DNA of 64,000 bases from an uncultured Candidatus Saccharibacteria bacterium (GCA_958399925.1 CATXOC010000001.1:248001-312000), one strand, 5' to 3'; counted from the stretch's first letter, positions 42,427-50,555 are shown. The notes: generated by a model from the letters alone, not told the origin. Numbers and translations: made by a program.

Positions 42427-43500
42427 CTATTTTATCTCGGCGTTCTGCAGGTTTAGTTCACGCTCGTGGGCCTGTAGATGCTCGATGATGTCGTCGATAT
42501 CGCCATTCATTGCAGCAGGAATGCCACTGCGACTGTACTTGATACGGTGGTCGGTGATACGATCCTGTGGAAAGTTATAAGTGCGAATCTTCTCGCTGCG
42601 GTCGCCGCTGCCGATTAAGGCGCGCCGTTCGGCGGTTTCGGCGGCTGCTTTTTTGTCAATCTCAATCTGGAGCAGGCGCGAGCGTAAAACTTCTAAAGCT
42701 TTCTCTTTGTTCTGAATTTGTGAACGACCGTCTTGGTTTGTAACGACTAGGCCGGTAGGCAAGTGGGTAATGCGAACGGCAGAGTCGGTGGTGTTGACGC
42801 CCTGACCGCCGTGACCAGAGCTGCGGTAAATGTCGATGCGTAGATCCTTGGGATCAATATGAATATCGGTTTCGGATGCCTCGGGCAGTACGGCAACTGT
42901 GGCGGTACTAGTGTGAATGCGACCTTGTGACTCTGTCACGGGCACACGCTGAACGCGATGAACGCCGGACTCGAACTTTAATTTAGCGTATGGCTGATCG
43001 CCAGTGACTTTTAGGATAACTTCCTTAATGCCGCCAGCGTCATTGGCGCTCTCTGTCATAATTTCGGTCTTCAGTCCGTGGTTTTCGGCGTAGCGTAGAT
43101 ACATTTTTAGTAGCTCGCCTGCAAATAGACTGGCTTCGTCACCGCCAGCGCCAGCACGGATCTCCATGATGACATTTTTATCGTCATTGGGGTCGTGCGG
43201 TGCTAACATGGCGTTAATTTCGTCATTTAGGTCGCCGATTTTGCCTTCTAGCTCAGGGATTTCCAACTGAGCTAGCTCAGCCAATTCGGTATCCTGGCTA
43301 TTTGCTAGCTGCTTTGCCTCGGCTAGCTGGTTCTCTAGATCAGAACGTAGTTTAGCGCGATCTAGAATGTCATTCACTTCGGATAGGCGCTTGCCTTTGG
43401 CGGCAAAGTCTGGGTCAGAGAAGGCGTTAGGGTCTGCCATAAAAGTCTCGAGCTCTGTCTTCTCGCGCGTTAATTCATCAAGGTTTATCTTAATCTCCAT
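42427..43500 (-). CDS. prfA: Peptide chain release factor 1
   Basis: This 357-residue factor releases peptides at UAA and UAG. GHGGQGVNTTDSAVRITHLPTG carries the catalytic GGQ, and RVPVTESQGRIHTSTA carries the RF1-type P-x-T codon-recognition motif (PVT). ATG 43500 gives MEIKINLDEL; an upstream in-frame ATG would add eight residues but would lie within the promoter. TATAAT with a TGT extension (43507-43515, minus strand) ends 6 nt before ATG 43500, so the mRNA is predicted to be leaderless. It is convergent with ileS. Confidence 0.95.
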   Translation of the reverse strand: MEIKINLDELTREKTELETFMADPNAFSDPDFAAKGKRLSEVNDILDRAKLRSDLENQLAEAKQLANSQDTELAELAQLEIPELEGKIGDLNDEINAMLAPHDPNDDKNVIMEIRAGAGGDEASLFAGELLKMYLRYAENHGLKTEIMTESANDAGGIKEVILKVTGDQPYAKLKFESGVHRVQRVPVTESQGRIHTSTATVAVLPEASETDIHIDPKDLRIDIYRSSGHGGQGVNTTDSAVRITHLPTGLVVTNQDGRSQIQNKEKALEVLRSRLLQIEIDKKAAAETAERRALIGSGDRSEKIRTYNFPQDRITDHRIKYSRSGIPAAMNGDIDDIIEHLQAHERELNLQNAEIK

Positions 43501-43506
43501 AGTTAT

Positions 43507-43515
43507 ATTATAACA
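43507..43515 (-). promoter_or_regulatory. Extended -10 for predicted leaderless prfA mRNA
   Basis: On the minus strand TGT-TATAAT ends 6 nt before the ATG at 43500; the seventh base is the A of ATG. Confidence 0.7.
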
Positions 43516-43569
43516 GATAAACAATAACTAATGCCCGCCCTAAATCCGTTCTAATAGGGCAGGCAAATA

Positions 43570-43592
43570 AAAATACCCCCTACGGGGTATTT
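43570..43592 (-). terminator. Terminator of rpmE2
   Basis: On the minus strand AAATACCCC pairs with GGGGTATTT, followed by a T-rich tract, 6 nt after the gene end. Confidence 0.85.
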
Positions 43593-43597
43593 AGTGC

Positions 43598-43939
43598 TTA
43601 GGCCTCAGCCTTCTCGGCTTTTTTAGTGGCGGCCTTCTTGGCGGCTTCAGTCTTGGCGGCGTTGCGCTTGGCTAGGGCTTCCTTAGCTTCCTTAGCAGCC
43701 TTCATCTTAGCGGCAAAGCGATCAACACGACCTTCCGTATCGATAATCTTCTCTTCGCCAGTGAAGAATGGGTGGCTGGCACTACTGATGTGTAGGTGGA
43801 CAACAGGATATTCGTTGCCATCTTCCCACTTGATTGTCTCGTTAGTTGGGGCAGTAGACTTTGTTAAGAAAGAAAAGTTTGCAGCCTCGTCTTCGAAGAC
43901 AACTAAGCGGTAGTTATCTGGGTGAATATTTGCTTTCAT
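43598..43939 (-). CDS. rpmE2: 50S ribosomal protein L31 type B with Ala/Lys tail
   Basis: This 113-residue protein starts MKANIHPDNYRLVVFEDEA and contains YPVVHLHISSASHPFFTGEEKIIDTEGRVDRF, the type B L31 pattern; the CxxC zinc pair of type A L31 is absent. A C-terminal extension of about 35 residues rich in Ala and Lys (KAAKEAKEALAKRNAAKTEAA) is unusual and probably binds rRNA. It is on the minus strand between prfA and a membrane coiled-coil gene. Confidence 0.88.
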   Translation of the reverse strand: MKANIHPDNYRLVVFEDEAANFSFLTKSTAPTNETIKWEDGNEYPVVHLHISSASHPFFTGEEKIIDTEGRVDRFAAKMKAAKEAKEALAKRNAAKTEAAKKAATKKAEKAEA

Positions 43940-43992
43940 ATCTGTAGTATTTTAACCTAGATCGCTTAAAAAGTCAAAAACGATAGTATTAA

Positions 43993-44022
43993 AGATAGCT
44001 CATCTAAATCGATGAGCTATCT
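43993..44022 (-). terminator. Terminator of membrane coiled-coil gene
   Basis: AGATAGCTCATC pairs perfectly over 12 bp with GATGAGCTATCT (loop TAAATC), followed on the minus strand by TTTAAT. Confidence 0.85.
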
Positions 44023-44045
44023 AGGGCTATAACAGTACCGCTTAA

Positions 44046-45014
44046 CTAGTGCTGTCCACTCTGTGTATTGACTGCATTGGTTGGAGCAGTGGCGTGGTTA
44101 GCTTGGGTCTGAGGCTGACCTTGACCACCCCCGACGCATGCGCTAGATGATTTGAACTGATCATTGGTACATAGTGTTGTAACTAGGCTCTTCATGTTTT
44201 CGCTAACAGACTTATCGCTGTTGACCTTATTCTGCAGGTCGGTGATTTGTTTGCTTAGGCTGGTAATCTTACTATTTTGGTCATCGATAGTTTTCTGCTT
44301 GGCAGAAATGTCTTTGTCTTTGTCGGTAACTTGCTTGCTCAAGTCTTGTATGCGATTTTGTAGGGCGTCATAGTTAGTGGTAGCTTTGCTACTTTCGGCG
44401 CTGTCGTTGTTGGCAGTGTCACTAAGTTGGCTGACTTTGGCTTTAGCGTCGGCAAGTTCACTCTGGCTCTTGTTGTTCTGTGTGTAGAAATATATGGCTG
44501 CAATGGTTGAGATTATAAACAATACACCAAAGACAATTGTTAATAAGGAAATGGTGATTTGCTTCTCGCCGCTATTTTGAGCAGCTTTCTTGGCTACGTC
44601 CTTCTTGGCTAGATCTTTCTTTTCTAGCTTGAATTTACCGTCATTGGCTTTAGGTGCCACGGACTGTCCGTCGGCTGCGGCGGCTGCAGCTGCAAAGATA
44701 TCTGATTTGTTGTCAGCAGTCTTAGGCTCGCTAGCAACCACTGGCTTGTGATTTGCGACTGGTTGTGTGCTAGGCTTAGGAGCGCCGCCTAATGCGGTCG
44801 TGGCTCTGTTGTTGGTTAAGCTAGCAATGTCACCAAAGTCGTTTTGGGACTGTGGGTTTGCTGATAGCATACCATCTAGAGTTACGTGTTGACTAAGGCG
44901 ATCGTTGATACCATTGCTACCGGCTAAAAAGTTGTCGGCGTTAGGATCGTTTGCTAAGTCATTATCAGAAACTGGCCTCGGTAAAACCGGTTTGAATGGA
45001 TTGTTGTCTTTCAT
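44046..45014 (-). CDS. Membrane-anchored coiled-coil protein
   Basis: This 322-residue protein has a long low-complexity N-terminal cytoplasmic part rich in Asn/Asp/Pro/Ala, then a Lys-rich segment (KKDLAKKDVAKKA), one transmembrane segment at about 151-177 (ITISLLTIVFGVLFIISTIA), and an extracytoplasmic coiled coil (about 178-275, IQDLSKQVTDKDKDISAKQ). It ends with a Cys pair (LCTNDQ, SACVGG) and a Gln/Asn/Gly-rich tail. AGAAAG before the ATG is the likely ribosome binding site. A divisome-like or envelope-spacing role is possible from architecture but nothing identifies a family. Confidence 0.65.
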   Translation of the reverse strand: MKDNNPFKPVLPRPVSDNDLANDPNADNFLAGSNGINDRLSQHVTLDGMLSANPQSQNDFGDIASLTNNRATTALGGAPKPSTQPVANHKPVVASEPKTADNKSDIFAAAAAAADGQSVAPKANDGKFKLEKKDLAKKDVAKKAAQNSGEKQITISLLTIVFGVLFIISTIAAIYFYTQNNKSQSELADAKAKVSQLSDTANNDSAESSKATTNYDALQNRIQDLSKQVTDKDKDISAKQKTIDDQNSKITSLSKQITDLQNKVNSDKSVSENMKSLVTTLCTNDQFKSSSACVGGGQGQPQTQANHATAPTNAVNTQSGQH

Positions 45015-45085
45015 CTTTCTATTTATCTCCCACCATTAAATTTATAATGCTTATAGTTTAACAAAAGAGAAAAAAGCATTCAATA

Positions 45086-45117
45086 TTGACAAATTATAGA
45101 ACTTGTGCTAGTATAAT
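45086..45117 (+). promoter_or_regulatory. Strong promoter, predicted leaderless small gene
   Basis: TTGACA (45086-45091), 17-nt spacer ending TGC, TAGTAT (45109-45114) overlapping a perfect TATAAT (45112-45117). Either box puts the transcription start within 0-3 nt of ATG 45124. Confidence 0.75.
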
Positions 45118-45123
45118 GACATC

Positions 45124-45360
45124 ATGAAAAACAAAAACAGTATCAGTAGAGCACAGCAAAATAAAGCATCAGCATGGGAAGGCACACTACAGTCAAACGA
45201 AGCTAAAGAGTCATTAAAAGATAGCCGCAATAGTGCCAAACATACAATGGCGAATTTGGCAATCAAAACTTTCGCTGAACTGTTGACAGACCTTAAATCT
45301 AACGCCGACGATGTCGACAAAATTTCGAACGGCGCAACGACATTTGAAATACCTAGATAA
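45124..45360 (+). CDS. Small hypothetical helical protein
   Basis: This 78-residue hydrophilic protein begins MKNKNSISRAQQNKASAWEG and has one amphipathic helix (ANLAIKTFAELLTDLKSNADDVDK). There is no Cys, no membrane segment and no known motif. A strong promoter lies directly upstream with no room for a Shine-Dalgarno site. It precedes rpsB but a separate promoter for rpsB begins right after its stop, so co-transcription is optional. The function is unknown. Confidence 0.5.
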   Translation: MKNKNSISRAQQNKASAWEGTLQSNEAKESLKDSRNSAKHTMANLAIKTFAELLTDLKSNADDVDKISNGATTFEIPR

Positions 45361-45363
45361 TTC

Positions 45364-45437
45364 TGATACAATGCTCCTGTAATATTAATTAATGAAACAG
45401 CTATTCGCATAACTCCTGATTACTCGGGGCGGATAGC
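45364..45437 (+). promoter_or_regulatory. rpsB promoter and leader hairpin
   Basis: TGA-TACAAT (45364-45372) is an extended -10. In the leader GCTATTCGC (45400-45408) pairs with GCGGATAGC (45429-45437), with one G-U pair, just before the AAAGGAG site; this could be an autoregulatory S2-binding structure. Confidence 0.5.
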
Positions 45438-45456
45438 GAAGGAAAGGAGTTTAGAG

Positions 45457-46188
45457 GTGTCAAACGTTGACATTAAACAGCTATTTGAGGCTGGTGCGCA
45501 CTTTGGTCACAAGACTTCGCGCTGGAATCCTCGCATGGCTGAATACATCTTCACCAAGAAGGATGGTGTACATATTATTAACCTAGAAAAGACTGTAACG
45601 GCAATCGAGTCGGCACAGAAATTCTTGCAGGACGTTGCTAGCCGTGGTCGCCAGATCCTGTATGTTGGTACAAAGAAGCAAGCCAAAGAAGTCGTCAAAG
45701 ACGCAGCTGAGACTGCTGGTGAACCATATGTAGCTGAGCGCTGGCTAGGCGGTATGCTAACCAACCAGGTTACTACTGTTAGCCAGATCAAGAAATTAAA
45801 GCTACTAGAAAAGCGCATGGAGAGCGGCGAGCTAGCTAACCGTTATAGCAAGCTAGAGGTTCAGCGCTACCAAGAGGAAATCGATAGTCTGAACGTTAAA
45901 TACGGTGGCATTAAGGAAATGCGTGGCAAGCCGGGTGCGTTGTTCGTGTTAGATGCTGTGTCAGACCGCAATGCTATTAACGAGGCTAACAAGCTAAATA
46001 TTCCTGTGGTTGCCATCTGTGATACCAACGCTGATCCACGTGGTGTGGACTACGTCATTCCAGCTAACGACGATGCAATCTCAACTTTGCAACTGATTGC
46101 TAGCTACATCGACGAGGCCGTCAAAGCAGGTGCTGCTGTTGCTAGCGAGCGTGCTGCCGAGAAAAAGGCTGCTAAGGAAAGCAAATAG
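45457..46188 (+). CDS. rpsB: 30S ribosomal protein S2
   Basis: This 243-residue protein starts at GTG 45457 (AAAGGAG 7 nt upstream) with SNVDIKQLFEAGAHFGHKTSRWNPRMAEYIF, a perfect S2 N-terminus, and contains DRNAINEANKLNIPVVAICDTNADP. The Ala/Lys tail is short. tsf follows after 21 nt, as in nearly all bacteria. A paired leader structure precedes the gene. Confidence 0.97.
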   Translation: MSNVDIKQLFEAGAHFGHKTSRWNPRMAEYIFTKKDGVHIINLEKTVTAIESAQKFLQDVASRGRQILYVGTKKQAKEVVKDAAETAGEPYVAERWLGGMLTNQVTTVSQIKKLKLLEKRMESGELANRYSKLEVQRYQEEIDSLNVKYGGIKEMRGKPGALFVLDAVSDRNAINEANKLNIPVVAICDTNADPRGVDYVIPANDDAISTLQLIASYIDEAVKAGAAVASERAAEKKAAKESK

Positions 46189-46209
46189 TTAAAGATAGAG
46201 GAGAATACA

Positions 46210-46821
46210 ATGGGTGTAACTCTTGATGAAATTAAGAAGCTGCGTGAGCTATCTGGTGTTGGTCTAACCGACGCTAAGAAGGCTCTAGTCGAGGCTAACG
46301 GCGACTTTGACAAGGCACTAAAGGCCATGCGCGAGAAGGGTCTAACTAAGGCTGAGAAGCGTGGCGAGCGTGAAGCTCGCGAGGGCTTAATCGAGTCTTA
46401 CGTGCACAATGGTCGTATTGGCGTAATTGTCGAGATCAATTGTGAGACTGACTTCGTTGCACGTACTGACCAATTCAAGGAACTAGCACACGAGGTTGCT
46501 ATGCAGGTTGCTGCAATGCATCCAAAATGGGTTAGCGAAAAGGACGTACCAGAGCAGGTAAAGGCCGATAAGCGCGCAGAGCTTGTCGAGGCTGCTAAGA
46601 ACGATCCAAAGAACGCTAACAAGCCAGCTGACATCTTGGACAAGATCATTGATGGTCAGCTAAAGAAGTACTTTAGCGAGCTAGTCCTGATGGATCAGCC
46701 ATACTGGAAGGATGATAGCAAAGATATGGGTACGATGATTAAAGAGAATATTGCCAAATTAGGTGAAAATATCGTCGTCCGCCGCTTTGCTCGCTTTGAA
46801 CTAGGTGTAACCGAAGACTAG
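46210..46821 (+). CDS. tsf: Elongation factor Ts
   Basis: This 203-residue guanine-nucleotide exchange factor for EF-Tu begins MGVTLDEIKKLRELSGVGLTDAKKALVEANGDFDKALKAMREKG, including the TDCKKAL-like element (TDAKKAL here), and contains VEINCETDFVARTDQFKELAHEVAMQ. It is shorter than E. coli EF-Ts (283 residues) and lacks the coiled-coil/second core extension. pyrH, which often follows, is absent. A terminator follows at 46855-46885. Confidence 0.96.
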   Translation: MGVTLDEIKKLRELSGVGLTDAKKALVEANGDFDKALKAMREKGLTKAEKRGEREAREGLIESYVHNGRIGVIVEINCETDFVARTDQFKELAHEVAMQVAAMHPKWVSEKDVPEQVKADKRAELVEAAKNDPKNANKPADILDKIIDGQLKKYFSELVLMDQPYWKDDSKDMGTMIKENIAKLGENIVVRRFARFELGVTED

Positions 46822-46854
46822 TAATAGCTAGCTTAGACTGACATCACGAAAGTA

Positions 46855-46885
46855 AATAGCACTCAGTAATGGGTGCTATTATTAT
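46855..46885 (+). terminator. Terminator of rpsB-tsf
   Basis: AATAGCACTC pairs with GGGTGCTATT (one G-U pair), followed by ATTATAT. Confidence 0.75.
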
Positions 46886-46982
46886 ATATTATAAGCATGA
46901 TAGAGGCTTGAGTTTAACCGAGCTTAACTATACTTAGCTTAAACGGTTTACCACTAAAAAGAGCAATAGGTATATAACATTC

Positions 46983-47011
46983 TTGACATTTTATAAAGCT
47001 TATGCTAGTAT
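46983..47011 (+). promoter_or_regulatory. Strong promoter, TTGACA-17-TAGTAT with TGC extension
   Basis: TTGACA 46983-46988 and TAGTAT 47006-47011 preceded by TGC. It has the same form as the promoters at 468, 45086 and 49140. Confidence 0.75.
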
Positions 47012-47048
47012 TATAGTTGTTAATCTAAGAAGATAGAAAAGGAAATAA

Positions 47049-47486
47049 ATGAAAAACTACGAAAACTACAATGCAAGCAACCCGTACGACAATGCTAGCG
47101 AGGATTATGAGGGCCACAGTTACTATGACTATCTCGACGACGAAGATCTTGAGACTGAGGGTTCAGCTGCTGCTCGTCTCAATAAGGAACGTCGTATAAT
47201 GGCTCGAGAGGCCTTGGGACGTCTAGATGATGGGCGAGATCATCCAGTAACAGTCACAAAACGCCAGGTTGTATCAGCTGAAGCGGATACCCCAGCACCA
47301 AAAGCCGAAGAGCCAAAGACGATGAGTGTGTCAATGGAACAATATAAGAGTGCTGTTGACTGGAAGCGTCGTGAATATGAGCATGGTACTAATTATTATC
47401 GAACACCTGACGGCTCAATTATCCCAGCTGGTCGCTATGATCCTAAAGACTTAAATGACGCTGGCAACGAGACGGTTAAACGCTAG
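47049..47486 (+). CDS. Acidic Tyr-rich hypothetical protein
   Basis: This 145-residue protein begins MKNYENYNASNPYDNASEDYEG, is very rich in Tyr, Asp, Asn and Glu in the first 40 residues, then has a charged helix (AARLNKERRIMAREALGRLDDG) and a C-terminal segment YEHGTNYYRTPDGSIIPAGRYDPKD. No signal peptide or membrane segment is visible. AAAAGGA precedes the ATG. It forms a single-gene unit with strong promoter and terminator in the place where pyrH would be expected. The function is unknown. Confidence 0.6.
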   Translation: MKNYENYNASNPYDNASEDYEGHSYYDYLDDEDLETEGSAAARLNKERRIMAREALGRLDDGRDHPVTVTKRQVVSAEADTPAPKAEEPKTMSVSMEQYKSAVDWKRREYEHGTNYYRTPDGSIIPAGRYDPKDLNDAGNETVKR

Positions 47487-47506
47487 TTTATCGATAGGAT
47501 AATCTA

Positions 47507-47540
47507 TAATCCACCTCTAATGTGAGGTGGATTATTTATG
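47507..47540 (+). terminator. Intrinsic terminator
   Basis: ATAATCCACCTC pairs perfectly with GAGGTGGATTAT around TAATG, followed by TTAT. Confidence 0.85.
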
Positions 47541-47559
47541 AGGTGTAAGAAATATTCTA

Positions 47560-47588
47560 TTGACTAATAGCATAATTAATGGTAATAT
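47560..47588 (+). promoter_or_regulatory. Promoter TTGACT-17-TAATAT with TGG extension
   Basis: TTGACT 47560-47565, TAATAT 47583-47588. The leader of about 74 nt ends in AAAGGA before ATG 47669. Confidence 0.75.
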
Positions 47589-47668
47589 ACATAAGTATTT
47601 AGCAATAATACGTTGCTACAATAAGTACGAGAAGACGAGACATTAGATTCATTAGAAAGGATCGGCTC

Positions 47669-48280
47669 ATGGTAGATTCGGATCTCTTGAAGAAAGACTA
47701 CGATGACTATATGGGTAGGCTACACAATCTGGAGTATCCACAGGGTGCCGATTTAGCTGCTTTTTGGTCATGTATGTCGACTTCGGCAATGTATAAAGGT
47801 TATTGGGCGCGAGCTATTGCCTACAACTATTTGTTCGAGGTTGGTGCGGTGCCTATGACATCAGATAACAAGTGGATTTATGACTGGGCATCATCGCTGG
47901 TGGCGGATAGTTATTCTGCTTCCGATGACAGAAATATGCGAGTTCAATTTAAGGAGACTGATGATTTCGGCGGCGACAAATGGTTGCTGTTAACAGACTC
48001 AACAGATCACGGTTTGCAACAGTCTTTAGTGGAACAGTCAGTCAAAATTGGCGAGCCACTGGAGTCACTGGAACAAGAGTGTAAGGAGTGTATGAAGTCT
48101 TATAATCTTGTGGCGGGCTTTAATGTCCATGTCGATAATCGTGACTTTGATTATTTCAATCGTGTTATCGAGATGGAATGTGATGCCGATGAAAACATGA
48201 CATCGCACTATAGCGCCAATCAATATCCTGTCGGTAGTGATCTGATTAAGTATGCGGCGCCACGTGGCTTCCGCGCTTAA
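47669..48280 (+). CDS. Lineage-specific soluble protein of unknown function
   Basis: This 203-residue protein begins MVDSDLLKKDYDDYMGRLHNLEYPQG. It is acidic, with aromatic-rich helical segments (FWSCMSTSAMYKGYWARAIAYNYLFE) and a Cys pair (QECKECMKSY). No signal peptide, membrane span or known motif is visible. It is monocistronic: its own promoter precedes it and a hairpin terminator at 48344 follows. The function is unknown; position and expression signals resemble those of the genes at 47049 and 49194. Confidence 0.6.
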   Translation: MVDSDLLKKDYDDYMGRLHNLEYPQGADLAAFWSCMSTSAMYKGYWARAIAYNYLFEVGAVPMTSDNKWIYDWASSLVADSYSASDDRNMRVQFKETDDFGGDKWLLLTDSTDHGLQQSLVEQSVKIGEPLESLEQECKECMKSYNLVAGFNVHVDNRDFDYFNRVIEMECDADENMTSHYSANQYPVGSDLIKYAAPRGFRA

Positions 48281-48343
48281 AATCAGGATCTGCTGTTTTG
48301 ATAACTTAGTTTCGGATACTATATAACGTATAGTACGTACCTT

Positions 48344-48380
48344 TACCCTGCATCTTAGTGGTGCAGGGTATTTAATTTTC
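48344..48380 (+). terminator. Intrinsic terminator
   Basis: TACCCTGCA pairs with TGCAGGGTA, followed by TTTAATTTT. Confidence 0.85.
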
Positions 48381-48408
48381 CTAAAGATAACAAAATAGCT
48401 GTACAATA

Positions 48409-48442
48409 AAAGGCCACCCCATGTTGTTACGGGGTGGCTTTG
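48409..48442 (-). terminator. Terminator of minus-strand gene
   Basis: GCCACCCC pairs with GGGGTGGC; on the minus strand it is followed by CTTTTATTG, downstream of the gene that stops at 48481. Confidence 0.85.
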
Positions 48443-48480
48443 ATATTGCGACAGGTGAGTGGGTTGGCTAGGCTTAGCGA

Positions 48481-49014
48481 TTAGCTTAGTCCTAAGCTGG
48501 ATAGGTTAATACCAATATCGCGCAGCCAGTCAGGTGCTTTTGGGAGGGTGTTCTCGGGCTGTGGCTGATAGAATGTGATAGAGCGCATAGCTGAATCACA
48601 GTCTATAGTCTGGACGGCGACAAGCGCAATAACCTTTTTATTAGCGTCGTAGCCTATTAGAATCCTGAAAGTTGGGTCTTTGTAAGAATAGAGCAGGCAA
48701 TAGCTGCTGACACTCACAGAGACATATTCACGCAGAAGCTGGTTGAGCTTTTTGCTAGGCCTAAACCAGCATGCGTGTTGATCTTCATGCTCGATCGCAA
48801 ATTTGCATACTAGATCAGGCTGGTTATGTGCCATCTCGGTGGTTAGCTTTTGTAGCTTGTTATTGATGCCACGGGCTTCCTCGCTTGATAGAGGTTGGAT
48901 ATCGTCAGCATAATCACTCGGTATGAGCGTCTGAATTGTGCCGAAGGCGAATGCCAACTGATCAAATACGCCAACATTAATGCTGGACTGAACACTCGAT
49001 ATGTAGCTTGACAC
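48481..49014 (-). CDS. Hypothetical protein, minus strand
   Basis: This 177-residue protein starts at GTG (minus strand, 49014) with AAAGGGA about 6 nt upstream. The sequence has a helical N-terminal half and a strand-rich middle (YVSVSVSSYCLLYSYKDPTFRILIGYDANKKVIALVAVQTID), then ends PKAPDWLRDIGINLSSLGLS. There is no membrane segment or known catalytic motif. It is transcribed against its neighbours within the lineage-specific block between tsf and frr. The function is unknown. Confidence 0.6.
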   Translation of the reverse strand: MSSYISSVQSSINVGVFDQLAFAFGTIQTLIPSDYADDIQPLSSEEARGINNKLQKLTTEMAHNQPDLVCKFAIEHEDQHACWFRPSKKLNQLLREYVSVSVSSYCLLYSYKDPTFRILIGYDANKKVIALVAVQTIDCDSAMRSITFYQPQPENTLPKAPDWLRDIGINLSSLGLS

Positions 49015-49139
49015 AGGTAGTCCCTTTCTGTCGAATAATGTAGGTAAAGATCATTCCATGCAGCAAAGTAAACTGTACTCCACGCGCGGAATGATAATAT
49101 AATAACATCTTAGATACATACCGTCAAGCTTAGCGGTAA

Positions 49140-49168
49140 TTGACATTTCGGCATATATATGCTAAGCT
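49140..49168 (+). promoter_or_regulatory. Strong promoter, TTGACA-17-TAAGCT with TGC extension
   Basis: TTGACA 49140-49145 and TAAGCT 49163-49168, preceded by TGC. Leader of about 18 nt with AGAAAAGGA. Confidence 0.7.
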
Positions 49169-49193
49169 TTCTACTAGAAAAGGAAAATCAGAT

Positions 49194-49928
49194 ATGTACT
49201 ACGACGAAAACGGTAACATTATCACCCCTGAATCAGAAAAATTTTTTAGCAAGGAACATAAGGAATTCGACTTTGACGCGCAAAGCGCAGAGCGTCAGAA
49301 GCAAATACTAGGATGGGAAGCAATTGCGGACAATGCAGAAGAAGTGCTGAGTGGCAAGTTGCCAACCGCAGAGGCTATCGAAGATAGCCGCAATCAGCTA
49401 GAAACCATTGAAAAAAGCGAAGACGCTATGACAGCGCAAGCACAAGAAATGAAATCGGCGGCGCAGAACAATGCGCAGACAGCCGACCAACAGGTGCAGC
49501 AAGTAGCCGATGAAGTTGGCGTTGACACTGAGCAGGCCAAGGGTCTAGTTGCCGTTGCGGCATCAGCGCAGGATCGTATGTCGACTGCTAGCTACAATAT
49601 GCAGACTAGTGGTACAGTGTTAGCAAATATTGACGCTAAATTAGCTGAACAGACGCGACGCGAGATGGCTGCGCAGATGTCTAACGATCGTTCAGGTGGC
49701 GTAGATTACCAAACTTCATTCGAGGTTAATACGGGTGTTAAGAATTCTAATCTAGTCAAAGATCCAAATATTTCTGGCGAAATTATGCAGGCAGGTATTG
49801 ATGCGTTGCATGATGATGTGCGAGTGGCACAACAGGGGCAAAGTTTTGGCTCTGTACAGAAGGGTACGGTCAACAGGCAGGATGCTATAGCCAAAGCAAC
49901 CGCTGAGGCATACAACTTGGCAGATTAG
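49194..49928 (+). CDS. Helical Gln/Ala-rich hypothetical protein
   Basis: This 244-residue protein begins MYYDENGNIITPESEKFFSK and is mainly helical and rich in Ala/Gln/Glu (KSAAQNNAQTADQQVQQVADEVGVD). No signal peptide or membrane segment is visible. AGAAAAGGA at 49176-49184 with 9-nt spacing supports ATG 49194; an earlier in-frame codon at 49140 lies inside the promoter and is rejected. frr follows after 19 nt, but frr has its own -10 box there. The function is unknown. Confidence 0.65.
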   Translation: MYYDENGNIITPESEKFFSKEHKEFDFDAQSAERQKQILGWEAIADNAEEVLSGKLPTAEAIEDSRNQLETIEKSEDAMTAQAQEMKSAAQNNAQTADQQVQQVADEVGVDTEQAKGLVAVAASAQDRMSTASYNMQTSGTVLANIDAKLAEQTRREMAAQMSNDRSGGVDYQTSFEVNTGVKNSNLVKDPNISGEIMQAGIDALHDDVRVAQQGQSFGSVQKGTVNRQDAIAKATAEAYNLAD

Positions 49929-49932
49929 TCTG

Positions 49933-49941
49933 TGGTATAAT
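49933..49941 (+). promoter_or_regulatory. Extended -10 for predicted leaderless frr mRNA
   Basis: TGG-TATAAT ends 6 nt before ATG 49948; the seventh base after the box is the A of ATG. Confidence 0.7.
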
Positions 49942-49947
49942 CTGTTT

Positions 49948-50499
49948 ATGGATACAAGTATTTACGAAGAGAAGTTTGACGCCGCCGTGGCTCGCTTTGC
50001 CGAGGAAGTCAAGAAAGTGCGGACTGGTCGTGCTCACCCAGACATGCTGAGCGGTGTGCGCGTTGAAGTTTACGGTACTAAGATGCCGCTAAACCAGGTT
50101 GCTAGCCTAAGCGCACCAGAAGCTACACAGATTTTGGTCACGCCTTTTGATCCGGCTAATGTACATGCAATTTCCAATGCTATTGCAGCCGATTCAACGC
50201 TAGGTTTTAACCCGTCTGACGATGGTCGCAATGTTCGCGTGCCGATACCGCCACTAACCGAGGAGCGTCGCCGCGAGATTGTAAAACAATTGAGCGCTAA
50301 GTTAGAGGAAGCTAAAATTGGCCTACGTACCATTCGTGACGATGCGCGTAAAGCCATCAAGGCCGCCAAAGAGGCTAAGGATATTAGCGAAGACGACCAG
50401 AAACGTCTAGAATCAGGTATAGATGACAGCGTTGCTAAAGCTACCGCTAAGTTATCTGATATTGCCAAGACCAAAGAAAAAGAAATCATGACGGTTTAA
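49948..50499 (+). CDS. frr: Ribosome recycling factor
   Basis: This 183-residue factor splits post-termination ribosomes with EF-G. KKVRTGRAHPDMLSGVRVEVYG and LTEERRREIVKQLSAKLEEAKIGLRTIRDDARK are hallmark RRF segments. The length matches the family. The usual neighbour pyrH is missing; uppS follows 104 nt later after a terminator. Confidence 0.96.
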   Translation: MDTSIYEEKFDAAVARFAEEVKKVRTGRAHPDMLSGVRVEVYGTKMPLNQVASLSAPEATQILVTPFDPANVHAISNAIAADSTLGFNPSDDGRNVRVPIPPLTEERRREIVKQLSAKLEEAKIGLRTIRDDARKAIKAAKEAKDISEDDQKRLESGIDDSVAKATAKLSDIAKTKEKEIMTV

Positions 50500-50520
50500 T
50501 AAACTAAGCCGATAGAAGAT

Positions 50521-50555
50521 AATAGCCCCGGACTTAAGTGCCGGGGCTATTATGA
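50521..50555 (+). terminator. Terminator of frr
   Basis: AATAGCCCCGG pairs with CCGGGGCTATT around ACTTAAGTG. The tail is ATGAATG, so termination may be partial. Confidence 0.75.
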
